From: Bordetella parapertussis
GTDB taxonomy: Bacteria; Pseudomonadota; Gammaproteobacteria; Burkholderiales; Burkholderiaceae_C
Reading direction: 5' to 3'
Length of the DNA: 64,000 nt
NCBI GenBank assembly: GCA_945878355.1
Contig: CAMCTC010000003.1
Coordinates: 50,391 to 114,390 of the forward strand
In this document: positions 16,344 to 25,718 of the stretch, one piece after another
Layout of the letters: the number at the start of each line of letters is the position of its first letter
Position numbering within the stretch: position 1 is the first letter of the stretch
Translations under genes and position numbers: made by a program
The notes under the pieces: generated by a model
What the model saw: only the letters and a program-made list of their open reading frames with translations
Told to the model about the DNA's origin: nothing
Database searches by the model: none

Positions 16344-16711
16344 TGGCCACCCGTGCAACAGCCGTGCTGGCATTGCTCGGTTTGATAGCGCTGGGCCTGG
16401 CCTGGGAACTGTGGCTCGCGCCCACCGGCTCGCGCTGGCTGGCCTTCAAGGTCCTGCCGCTGCTGATCCCGCTGGCAGGCTTGCTCAAACACCGGCTCTA
16501 CACCTACCGCTGGGTCAGCTTGCTGGTGTGGCTGTACTTCACCGAAGGCATTGTTCGCGCCACCGGGCTGCCCAGCGGCGCCGCAGCCGGTCTGGATGTC
16601 GCGCTGGCTTGGACCCAAGTGCTGCTGTGCACGGTCTTGTTCATCGCCTGTGCCGCGCATGTGCGCTGGCGACTCAAACACCCTTCACCCCAGACCGAGG
16701 TCAGCCCATGA
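16247..16711 (+). CDS. DUF2069 family small inner-membrane protein
   Basis: A 154-residue protein with about four membrane segments: TAVLALLGLIALGLAWELWLA, AFKVLPLLIPLAGLL, WVSLLVWLYFTEGIVRA and VLLCTVLFIACAAHV. The WELWLAP, KVLPLLIPL, RLYTYRWVSL and YFTEGIVRA blocks are the family hallmarks. Function is unknown. The first ~30 residues are polar and shared with the truncated copy at 11054. The true start may be a downstream GTG near 16340, because most family members begin close to the first membrane segment. The stop overlaps the next start (ATGA). The ATG used here lies six bases from the start of the yihY remnant. Confidence 0.8.
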   Translation: MMPAVIKTVSPHPSLDLPTARSDTRNSPHKVVLATRATAVLALLGLIALGLAWELWLAPTGSRWLAFKVLPLLIPLAGLLKHRLYTYRWVSLLVWLYFTEGIVRATGLPSGAAAGLDVALAWTQVLLCTVLFIACAAHVRWRLKHPSPQTEVSP

Positions 16712-18117
16712 ACCCGCAAGACCTGATCTCAGAATTGCGCCAACTGCTGGGCTCGACCCAGGTATTGACCGACGGCGACCTCTCGTCCTGGGAAGTCGAT
16801 TGGCGCAAGCGCTGGCGTGGCAAGGCGCTGGCGGTCGTGCGCCCGGGCAGCACCGCCGAGGTCGCTCAGGTGGTCAAGGCCTGCGCGCGCCACGGTGCGA
16901 CCCTGGTGCCGCAAGGGGGCAACACCGGCTTGGTCGGCGGCGGTGTGCCCGACGCCAGCGGCAGCCAGGTGCTGTTGAGCCTGGCGCGGATGAACCGGGT
17001 GCGCGAGGTCGACCGCGCCAACCTGGCGCTGACGGTCGAGGCCGGCTGCGTGCTGCAATCGGTTCAACAGGCCGCCACAGACGCCGGACTGCTGTTCCCC
17101 TTGAGCCTGGCGGCCGAAGGCAGTTGCACCATCGGCGGCAACCTGGCGACCAACGCCGGCGGCACCCAGGTGCTGCGCTACGGCAATGCACGCGAGCTCT
17201 GCCTGGGACTCGAGGTGGTGACGGCCGACGGCGAGGTCTGGGAAGGTCTGTCCGGCCTGCGCAAGGACAACACCGGCTACGACCTGCGCGACCTGATCAT
17301 CGGCAGCGAGGGCACGCTGGGCATCATCACCGCGGCAACGCTCAAGCTGTTTCCACAACCCGCGACCAGCGTCACCGCGCTGGCCTGCTGCAGCGACCTG
17401 GCGCAATGCGTCGCGCTGCTGGGGCTGGCGCAGTCGCAACTGGGTGCCGGCCTGACGGGGTTCGAGGTGATGAACCAGTTCTCGCTGGCGCTGGTACGGC
17501 GCCATTTCGATCAGTTGGCGCAGCCGCTGCCGCCGGCGCCCTGGACCGTGTTGCTGGAATACGCCAGCGCCGACGACCAAGCCCAGGCCCATGCGCGGTT
17601 CGAGTCGCTGCTAGAGACCGCGCTGGGTCAGGGCTTGATCGCCGACGCGGCGCTGGCGGGAAGTCTGGCGCAGTCGGCGGCGATGTGGCATCTGCGCGAA
17701 TCCATCCCACTGGCGCAGAGCGAAGAGGGGCTCAACGTCAAACACGACATCGCGCTGCCAGTCTCGGCGATACCAGCGTTCTGCCAGCGCACTGACGCGG
17801 CGCTGGCCGAGGCCTTTCCAGGCATACGGCTGGTCAATTTCGGCCACCTGGGCGACGGCAACCTGCACTACAACGTGCAGTGTCCCGAGGGCGGTGAAGG
17901 ACTGGCATTCCTGGACCAGCATGAGGAGACGATCAACGGAATCGTTTTCGACGCGGTACAAGCCTGCAATGGATCGTTCTCGGCAGAGCACGGCATCGGC
18001 GCGCTCAAGCGAGACGCGCTGGCCGAGCGCAAATCACCGGTGGCGCTGGGCATGATGCGTGCGATCAAGCAAGCACTTGACCCGCAGGGCAGGCTCAATC
18101 CAGGGCGCTTGCTTTAG
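16708..18117 (+). CDS. FAD-linked D-2-hydroxyacid oxidase/dehydrogenase (GlcD/D2HGDH family)
   Basis: A 469-residue protein with an FAD_binding_4 (PCMH) domain: VVRPGSTAEVAQVVKACARHGA, then LVPQGGNTGLVGGGVPDASG, then GSCTIGGNLATNAGGTQVLRYGN and LIIGSEGTLGIITAATLKL. A FAD_oxidase_C domain follows, ending with NFGHLGDGNLHYNV and SAEHGIGALKRD. The C-terminal His-containing motifs (GHLGDGNLH, EHGIG) are those of D-lactate and D-2-hydroxyglutarate dehydrogenases that oxidise the 2-hydroxyacid to the 2-oxoacid. It lacks an N-terminal membrane anchor, so a soluble FAD enzyme. It overlaps DUF2069 by ATGA. The exact substrate cannot be told from the sequence. Confidence 0.88.
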   Translation: MNPQDLISELRQLLGSTQVLTDGDLSSWEVDWRKRWRGKALAVVRPGSTAEVAQVVKACARHGATLVPQGGNTGLVGGGVPDASGSQVLLSLARMNRVREVDRANLALTVEAGCVLQSVQQAATDAGLLFPLSLAAEGSCTIGGNLATNAGGTQVLRYGNARELCLGLEVVTADGEVWEGLSGLRKDNTGYDLRDLIIGSEGTLGIITAATLKLFPQPATSVTALACCSDLAQCVALLGLAQSQLGAGLTGFEVMNQFSLALVRRHFDQLAQPLPPAPWTVLLEYASADDQAQAHARFESLLETALGQGLIADAALAGSLAQSAAMWHLRESIPLAQSEEGLNVKHDIALPVSAIPAFCQRTDAALAEAFPGIRLVNFGHLGDGNLHYNVQCPEGGEGLAFLDQHEETINGIVFDAVQACNGSFSAEHGIGALKRDALAERKSPVALGMMRAIKQALDPQGRLNPGRLL

Positions 18118-18123
18118 GCGCTA

Positions 18124-18274
18124 GGCGCTCTCAAGAAAATGTGGCTTTGCCACTTTGCTTGGATCCCCACGGGGGGCGGCCGGCTTCGGCTGACCTTGGG
18201 GCGCTCTCAAGCAAATGTGGCTTTGCCGCTTTGCTTGATCCCCACGGGGGGAGGCCGGCTTCGGCCGGCCTTGG
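18124..18274. repeat. Two tandem ~76-bp units, each with two hairpins
   Basis: The unit begins GGCGCTCTCAAG at 18124 and again at 18200; a third start (GGCGCT) follows at 18275. Each unit contains an AAGCAAA...TTTGCTT stem around GTGGCTTTGCCGC. Each also has a GC-rich palindrome GGCCGGC-TTC-GGCCGGCC (second copy) framed by CCCCA and TGGGG. Copy 1 has a few substitutions that weaken its stems (e.g. AAGAAAA). The element sits between convergent genes (FAD oxidase and DUF1178) and looks like a two-way terminator or an intergenic REP-like family. Confidence 0.75.
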
Positions 18275-18279
18275 GGCGC

Positions 18280-18756
18280 TCAATGGGCCGGGCCTTTGAG
18301 CCCGGCCGGCAGCGGCAAGGCCATCACCTCGATGCCCTCGTCGGCGAGCGCCGCGCGCTCATGCGGCGTGGCTTGGCCACGGATACCACGGTGCTCGGAC
18401 TCGCCGTAGTGGATGCGCCGCGCTTCCTCGGGGAAATGCTCGCCAACATCCTCAGTGTTCTGCAACACATGGTCGACCGCTTGCAACCAAAGCGCTTGCA
18501 TGTCGGCGGGCGACAACTCGGCTGGAGAAGCAGCGGGCTTGGCAACAGCTGTTGACTTGTCGGCGGCAGGCTGCACAGGCTCGCGGGCACCCGACAGATT
18601 GAGACGTGGCGCACTGGGCAGCCGGCTGATGGACTTGTCGGCGCACATCGGGCACTCGATGGCCTTCCTGGCGTTCTGGTCCAGGAAGTCTTCTTCAGAC
18701 CCAAACCAACCTTCGAAAGCATGGTGGTGGGTGCAGCGCAAGTTCAAGACCTTCAT
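18280..18756 (-). CDS. DUF1178 family protein
   Basis: A 158-residue protein beginning MKVLNLRCTHHHAFEGWFGSEEDF. A CPMC pair follows at about residue 36, then a low-complexity Pro/Ala linker (SGAREPVQPAADKSTAVAK) and a conserved C-terminal helix region (MQALWLQAVDHVLQNTEDVGEHFPEEARRIHYGESEHRGIRGQAT). Cys8 and the CxxC pair suggest a small metal site. The family has no known function. It is commonly found just downstream of nuoN and a NUDIX gene in Burkholderiales, which is the order seen here. Confidence 0.85.
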   Translation of the reverse strand: MKVLNLRCTHHHAFEGWFGSEEDFLDQNARKAIECPMCADKSISRLPSAPRLNLSGAREPVQPAADKSTAVAKPAASPAELSPADMQALWLQAVDHVLQNTEDVGEHFPEEARRIHYGESEHRGIRGQATPHERAALADEGIEVMALPLPAGLKGPAH

Positions 18757-18783
18757 CGTGCACGCATTATCGACGGCACGCCG

Positions 18784-19359
18784 TCATTGGCTCGGCTGCC
18801 AGTCGAGTGGCCACAAACCGGCGCGCCATTTCTGCAGCCACTGCAGCGCGATCAGTGTCTTGACATCGCTGAGTTCACCGCACGCCGCCAAGGCGTCGAG
18901 CTCGGCCTCGGTCATCAGGCAGACATCGATCAGCTCGCCATGGTCGAGCGCAGGCTCGCCCGCCTGCAACCCGCGCGCAAACCAGATTTCTATACCCTCG
19001 GTGGAATAAGCGCAGGCGTTGTGAATTCGGCAGGCGCGAGCCCATTCGGCGGCTCGGTAACCGGTTTCCTCGGCGAGTTCGCGTTGCCCGCAGGCCAGCG
19101 CGGGCTCGCCAGCCTCAAGCTTGCCGGCGGGGAATTCCAGCATCACGCGCCCGAGCGCATACCGGTACTGCCGCTCCATCACCAGCCGACCGTCGTCGAG
19201 CAGCGGCAACACCATCACCGCGCCAGGGTGGACGATGTACTCGCGCGCGGCCGTCTGACCATCGGGCAAGGCAATGACGTCGCGCCGCACATCGAGAAAA
19301 TTGCCACGGTAGACCTGTTCACCGCTGATCCGGCGTTCGATCAGGTGAGCATCACTCAT
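18784..19359 (-). CDS. NUDIX hydrolase, ADP-ribose pyrophosphatase type
   Basis: A 191-residue protein with a full Nudix box, G79-x5-E85-x7-REL-AEETG at residues 79-100, which supplies the Mg-binding glutamates. N-terminal strands (GNFLDVRRDVIALPDGQ, then EYIVHPGAVMVLPL) and the MERQYRYALGRVMLEFPAGK lead-in are those of NudF/ADP-ribose diphosphatases. The expected reaction is ADP-ribose to AMP plus ribose-5-phosphate. It starts 55 bp after the nuoN stop, on the same strand, so it may be read from the nuo transcript. Substrate assignment within the family is moderate. Confidence 0.88.
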   Translation of the reverse strand: MSDAHLIERRISGEQVYRGNFLDVRRDVIALPDGQTAAREYIVHPGAVMVLPLLDDGRLVMERQYRYALGRVMLEFPAGKLEAGEPALACGQRELAEETGYRAAEWARACRIHNACAYSTEGIEIWFARGLQAGEPALDHGELIDVCLMTEAELDALAACGELSDVKTLIALQWLQKWRAGLWPLDWQPSQ

Positions 19360-19414
19360 GCCGAACAGGGGCTTTCACAACTCGACCCGGGCCCGACCCT
19401 GCGTGAGAGCAGTT

Positions 19415-20896
19415 TCAGGTTGCCAGCGCGCGCAGGATCGCGTCCCGACACATCGCCATCAAGCCACCCGGCAGCAGACCAAAACCCAGCACGGCCACAC
19501 CGTTGAGCGCGAGCAGCGCGCTGATGCCGCCCGATTGCAGCGGCTGCGACGCATCGGTGGGTGGGTCGAAATACATCACCTTGACGACCCGCAGGTAGTA
19601 GAAAGCACCGACCAGCGACAACATCACCGCGATGACCGCCAACACGATGTAAGCGGTCAGATTGGTCGTGATCAAGGCCTGCAGAATCGACAGCTTGGCG
19701 TAGAAGCCGACCATCGGCGGTACGCCGGCGAGCGAGAACATGAACAGCGTCATGATGCCGGCCAGCCAGGGCGCACGCTTGGCCAGACCGGCCAGGTCGC
19801 TGATCTCTTCGCTCTCGAAACCGGCGCGAGACAGGAACATGATCAGCCCGAAGGTGCCCAGCGTCGTGATGACATAGCTGACGACATAGAACATCGCTGA
19901 GCTGTAGGCATTGCCGGCAGACAGCGTGTTGCCGCTGACCACGCCAGCCGTCATCGCCAGCAGCATGAAACCCATCTGCGAGATCGTCGAGTAAGCCAAC
20001 ATGCGCTTGAAGTTGGTCTGCGCGATCGCCGCGAGATTGCCGATCACCAGCGATGACACCGCCAGCACCATCAGCATCTGTTGCCAGTCCACCGCCAAGC
20101 CCAACATGCCCTCGACCAACAAGCGGATCGTGATCGCAAACGCCGCCAGCTTGGGCGCCCCGCCAATCAGCAGCGTGACCGCTGTCGGCGCGCCTTGGTA
20201 AACGTCGGGCACCCACATGTGGAAAGGCACCACGCCGAGCTTGAAGGCCAGGCCGGCAACGATGAACACAACGCCGAAAGTCAGCACGGTGCCGTTGATG
20301 CGGCCGGTCGAGATCGCATTGAAGACCTCGTTGATCTCGAGCGATCGGGTCGCGCCGTACATCATCGACAAGCCGTAGAGCAAGAAGCCCGAAGCCAGCG
20401 CGCCGAGCACGAAGTACTTCATCGCCGCTTCGGTGGACACACCGTGGTCACGGCGCAGCGCCACCAGCGCGTACAGCGACAAGCTCATCAGTTCCAGCCC
20501 GAGGTAGACCACCAGAAAGTTGTTGGCCGAGCACATCACGCTGATGCCCAGCAGCACGAACATCGACAACGTGAAGAACTCGCCCTTGAGCATCTCGCGG
20601 CTGGCGATGTAGGGCTGGGCATAGGCGATCGTGACCATCACCGCCAGCGTCGCGAAAAAGGCCAGCAAATGGCCCATCGGGTCGCCGACCATCATGCGCT
20701 GCATGCCGTAAATCGTCGCGCCACCGTCGTAGAAAATCCAGTGCAATGCAGCCACCGCCGCCAGGCTGGCCTGGGCCAACCAGAAAGTCAGGCGGCGCTT
20801 GGGGTCGGTGACGTACAAATCCACCAACGCGACAGCACAAGCCAACAGCAGCAGCAGGGCTTCGGGGTAGACGACAGGCCAGTTCATTGGGTTCAT
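19415..20896 (-). CDS. nuoN: NADH:quinone oxidoreductase subunit N
   Basis: A 493-residue membrane protein, one of the three antiporter-like proton-channel subunits of complex I. About 14 membrane segments are visible. The antiporter-family signatures are LELMSLSLYALVAL, the Lys-bearing AFKLGVVPFHMWVPDVYQGAPT and the GGAPKLAAFAITIRLL segment. These contain the conserved Glu and Lys of the proton path. It is the last nuo gene of the operon. The ATG at 20896 has GGAG about 11 bases upstream; a second ATG three codons in is possible. A 96-bp spacer separates it from nuoM. Confidence 0.96.
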   Translation of the reverse strand: MNPMNWPVVYPEALLLLLACAVALVDLYVTDPKRRLTFWLAQASLAAVAALHWIFYDGGATIYGMQRMMVGDPMGHLLAFFATLAVMVTIAYAQPYIASREMLKGEFFTLSMFVLLGISVMCSANNFLVVYLGLELMSLSLYALVALRRDHGVSTEAAMKYFVLGALASGFLLYGLSMMYGATRSLEINEVFNAISTGRINGTVLTFGVVFIVAGLAFKLGVVPFHMWVPDVYQGAPTAVTLLIGGAPKLAAFAITIRLLVEGMLGLAVDWQQMLMVLAVSSLVIGNLAAIAQTNFKRMLAYSTISQMGFMLLAMTAGVVSGNTLSAGNAYSSAMFYVVSYVITTLGTFGLIMFLSRAGFESEEISDLAGLAKRAPWLAGIMTLFMFSLAGVPPMVGFYAKLSILQALITTNLTAYIVLAVIAVMLSLVGAFYYLRVVKVMYFDPPTDASQPLQSGGISALLALNGVAVLGFGLLPGGLMAMCRDAILRALAT

Positions 20897-20992
20897 GTTT
20901 TTTGGTGCTCCGAATCAGCCGCCGCCGCAGCGCCGCAAGGCGGCGCAAACCCTTTGACGGGCAGCGAACAACGTGAGCGTGGGGGCTTCATG

Positions 20993-22474
20993 TCAATGCA
21001 GCTTGGAGACTGCGACATGTTTGAGCAACTCGGTCACCGACACATGCATCACATCGGTGAAAGGCTTGGGATAGACGCCCATCACCAGCGTGGCGAAGGC
21101 CAGCACGGCCATGATGCCAAACTCGCGGGCGTTGAGATCCTTCAGGTCGCGAACATGGTGGTTGGTCACCGCACCGAAGTAGACCCGCTTGTACATCCAC
21201 AGCGAATAGGCAGCGCCAGAGATCAGCGCGGTCGCGGCGATCGCACCGAGCCAGAAATTGAACGACACCACGCCCAGGATCACCATCCACTCGCCGACGA
21301 ATCCACCGGTGCCGGGCAAGCCGCAGTTGGCCATCGTGAAGAACAGCGCGAAGGCTGCAAATTTGGGCATGGTGTTGACGACGCCGCCATAACTGGCGAT
21401 GTCACGCGAATGGACCCGGTCGTACAACACCCCGATCGCCAGGAACATCGCGCCAGAGACGAAGCCGTGCGAGATCATCTGCACCAGGCCGCCCGAGACA
21501 CCGAGTTCGTTGAAGATGAAAAACCCCAGGGTGACGAAACCCATGTGGGCGATCGACGAGTAGGCCACGAGCTTCTTCATGTCCTGCTGCACCAGCGCCA
21601 CCAGACCGATGTAGACCACTGCGATCAGGCTCAGCGCAATCATGACCCAGGCGTATTGATGCGAGGCGTCGGGCGCGATCGGCATCGAGAAACGCAGGAA
21701 GCCGTAAGCGCCGAGCTTGAGCATGATCGCCGCCAGCACCACCGAGCCGCCAGTGGGCGCCTCGACGTGAGCGTCAGGCAGCCAGGTGTGCACCGGCCAC
21801 ATCGGCACTTTGACCGAGAACGCCGCAAAAAACGCGAAGAACAACCAGGCCTGCTGCTGCAGGTCCAAGGGCAGCTTGTGCCAGGTCGCGATGTCAAAGC
21901 TGCCACCCGACTTGTAGTACAAGTAGATCAGCGCCACCAGCATCAACAGCGACCCCGCCAACGTGTAGAGGAAGAACTTGAACGCTGCGTAGACCCGGCG
22001 CGGACCACCCCAGACGCCGATGATGATGTACATCGGGATCAACGTGGCCTCGAAGAACACATAGAACAGCAGACCATCGGCAGCGCAGAACACGCCCACC
22101 ATCAGACCCGACAGGATCAGGAAAGCCCCCATGTACTGGGCCACCCGGTCGGTGATCACCTGCCAGCCTGCCACCACCACGATGATGTTGATGAAAGCGG
22201 TGAGCAGCACGAACCAGACCGAAATACCGTCGACGCCGAGGTGATAGTGGACATTGAAACGCGCGATCCAGGGCAGGTTCTCCTGGAACTGCAGCGCCGC
22301 ACTGGCGTTGTCAAAGCCCGTGATCAGCGGGATCGTGACCAGAAAGCTGGCCACCGCGCCGACCAGTGCCAACCAGCGCGCCGTGCCAGGCTGGTCGTCG
22401 CGGCCCAGCGCCAGCAACAAGATGCCGACCGCGATCGGCAGCCAGATCGAAACACTCAGAAGTCCGAAACCCAT
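20993..22474 (-). CDS. nuoM: NADH:quinone oxidoreductase subunit M
   Basis: A 493-residue antiporter-like subunit with about 14 membrane segments. Recognisable parts are LGVDGISVWFVLLTAFINI, FYVFFEATLIPMYIIIGVWGG (conserved Glu), FAAFSVKVPMWPVHTWLPDAHVEAPTGGSV (conserved Lys) and AYSSIAHMGFVTLG. The ATG is preceded by GGAG with good spacing (GGAGAATAAAA). It lies 22 bp after nuoL, so it is in the same transcript. Proton translocation subunit in the distal half of the membrane arm. Confidence 0.97.
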   Translation of the reverse strand: MGFGLLSVSIWLPIAVGILLLALGRDDQPGTARWLALVGAVASFLVTIPLITGFDNASAALQFQENLPWIARFNVHYHLGVDGISVWFVLLTAFINIIVVVAGWQVITDRVAQYMGAFLILSGLMVGVFCAADGLLFYVFFEATLIPMYIIIGVWGGPRRVYAAFKFFLYTLAGSLLMLVALIYLYYKSGGSFDIATWHKLPLDLQQQAWLFFAFFAAFSVKVPMWPVHTWLPDAHVEAPTGGSVVLAAIMLKLGAYGFLRFSMPIAPDASHQYAWVMIALSLIAVVYIGLVALVQQDMKKLVAYSSIAHMGFVTLGFFIFNELGVSGGLVQMISHGFVSGAMFLAIGVLYDRVHSRDIASYGGVVNTMPKFAAFALFFTMANCGLPGTGGFVGEWMVILGVVSFNFWLGAIAATALISGAAYSLWMYKRVYFGAVTNHHVRDLKDLNAREFGIMAVLAFATLVMGVYPKPFTDVMHVSVTELLKHVAVSKLH

Positions 22475-22496
22475 TTTTATTCTCCGCCCTGCCGCA

Positions 22497-24578
22497 TCAA
22501 CGGCCAGCCAGGCCGGAAAGGAAAGGCAACAACACAGCGGGCCACAACTGCCAGGTGAGCATGCCGAACACCCCCAGCAGCATCACCAGTGCGTACCAGT
22601 AGACATGGCCTGTCTGCACCAACTTCGTCAGGTGGGCCAACAAGCCAACGGCGCGCGCCGAGCCGTTGACCAGCACACCGTCGATCAGCCCCATGTCACC
22701 GCCCTTCCACAGGCCGCGACCCAGCAAGCGCGCACCTGCGGCCAACACGTTCTCGTTGAACCAGTCGAGGTAGTACTTGTTCTCGAGCACCCGGATCACG
22801 GGCGACAAGGCTCTACCGATGGCCACCGGCACCGAAGGCATCACCATGTAAAACAGGTAGGCCAGCACCACGCCCGAGGCAGCGAGGATGAAGGGCAGCG
22901 AGCTCAGCGAATGCATTGCCATCGCGGCTGCACCGTGAAATTCTGCAGCCAGCTCCTTCATCGCGTGGTGGTGCTCGCCGTGCACCGCGATCGAATCCTT
23001 GAAGAAATCGCCAAACAGCATCGGGCCTATCGTCAGGTAGCCGATCACCACCGAGGGGATGGCCAACAGCACCAGCGGCAGCCAGACCACCCAGGGCGAC
23101 TCGTGCGGCACATGGACGTGGCTGCCGCTGTGGCCATGATCGCCGTGGTCGTCGCCATGGTGGTCGTCATGTTGGTCATGCTCACCAGGGAAAGGCTTGT
23201 GACGGAAGTTCTCCTTGCCGTGAAAGACCAGGAAGTACATCCGGAACGAATAGAACGCGGTGACGAAGACGCCGATCACGACCGCGGCATAGGCCCAGGG
23301 TGCGGCCGGCAGGTGGCTGGCCTTGACCGCCTCGATGATCGAGTCCTTGGAGTAAAAGCCTGCGAAGAAAGGCGTGCCGATCAGCGCCAGCGAGCCCAGC
23401 AGCGAGGTGATCCAGGTGATGGGCATGTACTTGCGCAGGCCGCCCATGTTGCGGATGTCCTGGTCATGGTGCATGCCGATGATCACCGAGCCGGCCCCCA
23501 GGAACAGCAGCGCTTTGAAGAACGCGTGCGTCATCAGATGGAAGACCGCCACCGAGTAGGCTGACGCGCCCAGCGCGACCGTCATGTAGCCCAGTTGAGA
23601 CAGCGTTGAATACGCCACCACCCGCTTGATGTCGGTCTGGATGATGCCCAGGAATCCCATGAACAAGGCCGTGATCGCGCCGATGACCAGGATGAAGTTG
23701 AGCGCCGTGTCTGACAGCTCAAACAAGGGCGACATGCGCGCGACCATGAAGATACCGGCCGTGACCATGGTCGCGGCATGGATCAGCGCCGAGATCGGTG
23801 TCGGGCCTTCCATGGAATCCGGCAACCAGACATGCAAGGGGAACTGCGCGCTCTTGCCCATCGCGCCGATGAACAAGCAGATGCAGGTGACGGTGATCAA
23901 CATCCATTCGCCACCGCCGAAGGGGTTGGCAAACCCGATCTTGGCCAGTTCGCCGGCCTTGCCGAAGGCATCGGCGTAGGACAGCGTTCCACCATAGGCC
24001 ACGATCAAGCCGATGCCCAGGATGAAGCCAAAGTCGCCGACCCGGTTGACCAGGAAAGCCTTCATGTTGGCGAAGATCGCTGTCGGCTTGGTGTACCAGA
24101 AGCCGATCAGCAAGTAGCTCACAAGGCCGACCGCCTCCCAGCCGAAGAACAGCTGCAGGAAGTTGTTGCTCATCACCAGCATCAACATGCTAAAGGTGAA
24201 AAGCGAGATGTACGAGAAGAAGCGCTGGTAGCCTGGATCTTCGGCCATGTAGCCGACGGTGTAGACATGCACCATCAGCGAGACAAAGGTGACGACCACC
24301 ATCATCATCGCGGTCAGGCCATCGACCAGGAAGCCGATCTCCATCTTCAGACCGCCCAGGTTCATCCACTCGTAGATCGTGGCGTTGAATCGCGCACCGG
24401 CGAGCACATCATTGAGCACCATCGCCGACAGCACGAAAGAGATCAGCACGCCGAGGATGGTGACGCTGTGGGCACCGGCGCGGCCGATGGACTTGCCAAA
24501 AAAGCCCGCAAGCACGGCGCCGACCAGCGGCGCCAGCGGCACCGCAAGCAGCAAGTTCTGGGAGAGTTGTGCAGCCAT
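22497..24578 (-). CDS. nuoL: NADH:quinone oxidoreductase subunit L
   Basis: A 693-residue subunit with the antiporter core (FGWEAVGLVSYLLIGFWYTK, GKSAQFPLHVWLPDSMEGPT, VVAYSTLSQLGYMTVALG). A long C-terminal extension would form the lateral helix that runs along the membrane arm. An extra loop at residues 467-492 is very rich in histidine and aspartate (10 His and 6 Asp in 26 residues) and lies between membrane segments near FHGKENFRHKPFPG and SPWVVWLPLVLLAI. The gene follows nuoK after 95 bp. Terminal proton-pumping unit of complex I. Confidence 0.97.
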   Translation of the reverse strand: MAAQLSQNLLLAVPLAPLVGAVLAGFFGKSIGRAGAHSVTILGVLISFVLSAMVLNDVLAGARFNATIYEWMNLGGLKMEIGFLVDGLTAMMMVVVTFVSLMVHVYTVGYMAEDPGYQRFFSYISLFTFSMLMLVMSNNFLQLFFGWEAVGLVSYLLIGFWYTKPTAIFANMKAFLVNRVGDFGFILGIGLIVAYGGTLSYADAFGKAGELAKIGFANPFGGGEWMLITVTCICLFIGAMGKSAQFPLHVWLPDSMEGPTPISALIHAATMVTAGIFMVARMSPLFELSDTALNFILVIGAITALFMGFLGIIQTDIKRVVAYSTLSQLGYMTVALGASAYSVAVFHLMTHAFFKALLFLGAGSVIIGMHHDQDIRNMGGLRKYMPITWITSLLGSLALIGTPFFAGFYSKDSIIEAVKASHLPAAPWAYAAVVIGVFVTAFYSFRMYFLVFHGKENFRHKPFPGEHDQHDDHHGDDHGDHGHSGSHVHVPHESPWVVWLPLVLLAIPSVVIGYLTIGPMLFGDFFKDSIAVHGEHHHAMKELAAEFHGAAAMAMHSLSSLPFILAASGVVLAYLFYMVMPSVPVAIGRALSPVIRVLENKYYLDWFNENVLAAGARLLGRGLWKGGDMGLIDGVLVNGSARAVGLLAHLTKLVQTGHVYWYALVMLLGVFGMLTWQLWPAVLLPFLSGLAGR

Positions 24579-24673
24579 GTTGTTCTACTCGGTTCCGGCT
24601 TCAGCCCGCCGCGGGACACGACGGCCGTTCGCAAGGCACAAGCCTTTGCGCAGGCAAGTTCTCAGGTCCATGC

Positions 24674-24991
24674 TCACCCCTTGAGCGTGTCGAGTTCGTC
24701 GACATTGATCGTGGAGCGGTTGCGGAACAGCACCACCAGGATCGCCAAACCGATGGCCGATTCGGCCGCCGCCACAGTGAGGATGAAGAACACGAAGACC
24801 TGACCCGCCATATCGCCCAGGTAATGCGAGAAAGCGACGAAGTTCATGTTGACCGCCAGCAGCATCAGCTCGATGGCCATCAGCAGCACGATCAGGTTGC
24901 GCCGGTTCAGGTAGATGCCTATCACTGACAGCGCGAACAGCATGCCGCCCAGTGACAGATAGTGACCCAGGGTGATAGTGCCGAAGCTCAT
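24674..24991 (-). CDS. nuoK: NADH:quinone oxidoreductase subunit K
   Basis: A 105-residue protein with three membrane helices ([63 protein letters not shown]). The two conserved membrane glutamates ([11 protein letters not shown] and [10 protein letters not shown]) that carry protons in this subunit are present. The ATG overlaps the nuoJ stop by four bases (ATGA). The length is normal for the family. Confidence 0.97.
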   Translation of the reverse strand: MSFGTITLGHYLSLGGMLFALSVIGIYLNRRNLIVLLMAIELMLLAVNMNFVAFSHYLGDMAGQVFVFFILTVAAAESAIGLAILVVLFRNRSTINVDELDTLKG

Positions 24992-25641
24992 GGCTTGTCT
25001 CCCGCGCCAGCGACTGGCGCTGCGCTCGGCTGGGGGGTGATCGAGGCGAGCTCGATCACCGGGTTCATCTTCACGATGCGCAGACGGTCAGCCTTCTTGG
25101 CCAGCACCTGCTGCGACGGGTCCTGCGAACGGCTGTCCTTGCGCTTGCGCAGCGTCAGCGCAATCGCCGCGATGATGGCCACCAACAGCAGCACCGCAGC
25201 GATCTGCAGCGGATACAGGTATTTGGTGTAGACCTCGATGCCCAGCAACCGGGTGTTGCCCAACTTGGCCAGCGCAGGGTCAAGAACAGGCGCGTCGGTC
25301 AGCCTGAAGCCGCCCATCAGCACCAGCGCCATCTCGAGCGCGATCACTGCGCCTATCAAGCCGGCCAGCGGCAGGTGCTTCCAGAAGCCGTCGCGGTTCT
25401 CATCAGCGTTGACATCGAGCATCATCACAACGAACAGGAACAGCACCATCACCGCGCCAACGTAGACCAGCACCAATGTGATCGCCAGAAACTCGGCGCT
25501 CAGCAGCAACCAGATGGCCGATGCGTTGGCAAAAGCCAGCACCAGGTAGAGCACGGCATGCACCGTGCTTCGCGCCGTGATCACACGAAACGAGGCAAAC
25601 AGCAGCAAAGCTGCGAAGAAATAAAAGAGTGCGCTGGTCAT
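24988..25641 (-). CDS. nuoJ: NADH:quinone oxidoreductase subunit J
   Basis: A 217-residue protein with five membrane helices, starting [18 protein letters not shown]. The conserved [29 protein letters not shown] helix pair includes the pi-bulge TM3 typical of NuoJ. The C-terminus carries a soluble tail of about 50 residues ([20 protein letters not shown] and onward), rather long for the subunit. I used the ATG at 25641; upstream codons in the frame do not resemble the family. It overlaps nuoK by four bases. Confidence 0.95.
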   Translation of the reverse strand: MTSALFYFFAALLLFASFRVITARSTVHAVLYLVLAFANASAIWLLLSAEFLAITLVLVYVGAVMVLFLFVVMMLDVNADENRDGFWKHLPLAGLIGAVIALEMALVLMGGFRLTDAPVLDPALAKLGNTRLLGIEVYTKYLYPLQIAAVLLLVAIIAAIALTLRKRKDSRSQDPSQQVLAKKADRLRIVKMNPVIELASITPQPSAAPVAGAGDKP

Positions 25642-25718
25642 GGTTTTTTCGCGATGCATTCCTGCCCATCGACCGGCCCGAGCGGCCAACAGCCGCCACT
25701 GAGCAAGCCGGCGTGCGG

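Noticed and set aside
16550..17795. Long plus-strand frame overlapping the FAD-oxidase gene
   Set aside because: Shadow frame with Arg/Gly/Ala-rich composition; the oxidase in the other frame has all family motifs.
18124..18280. CRISPR array
   Set aside because: Only two units, directly adjacent, with no unique spacers; no cas genes in the window.
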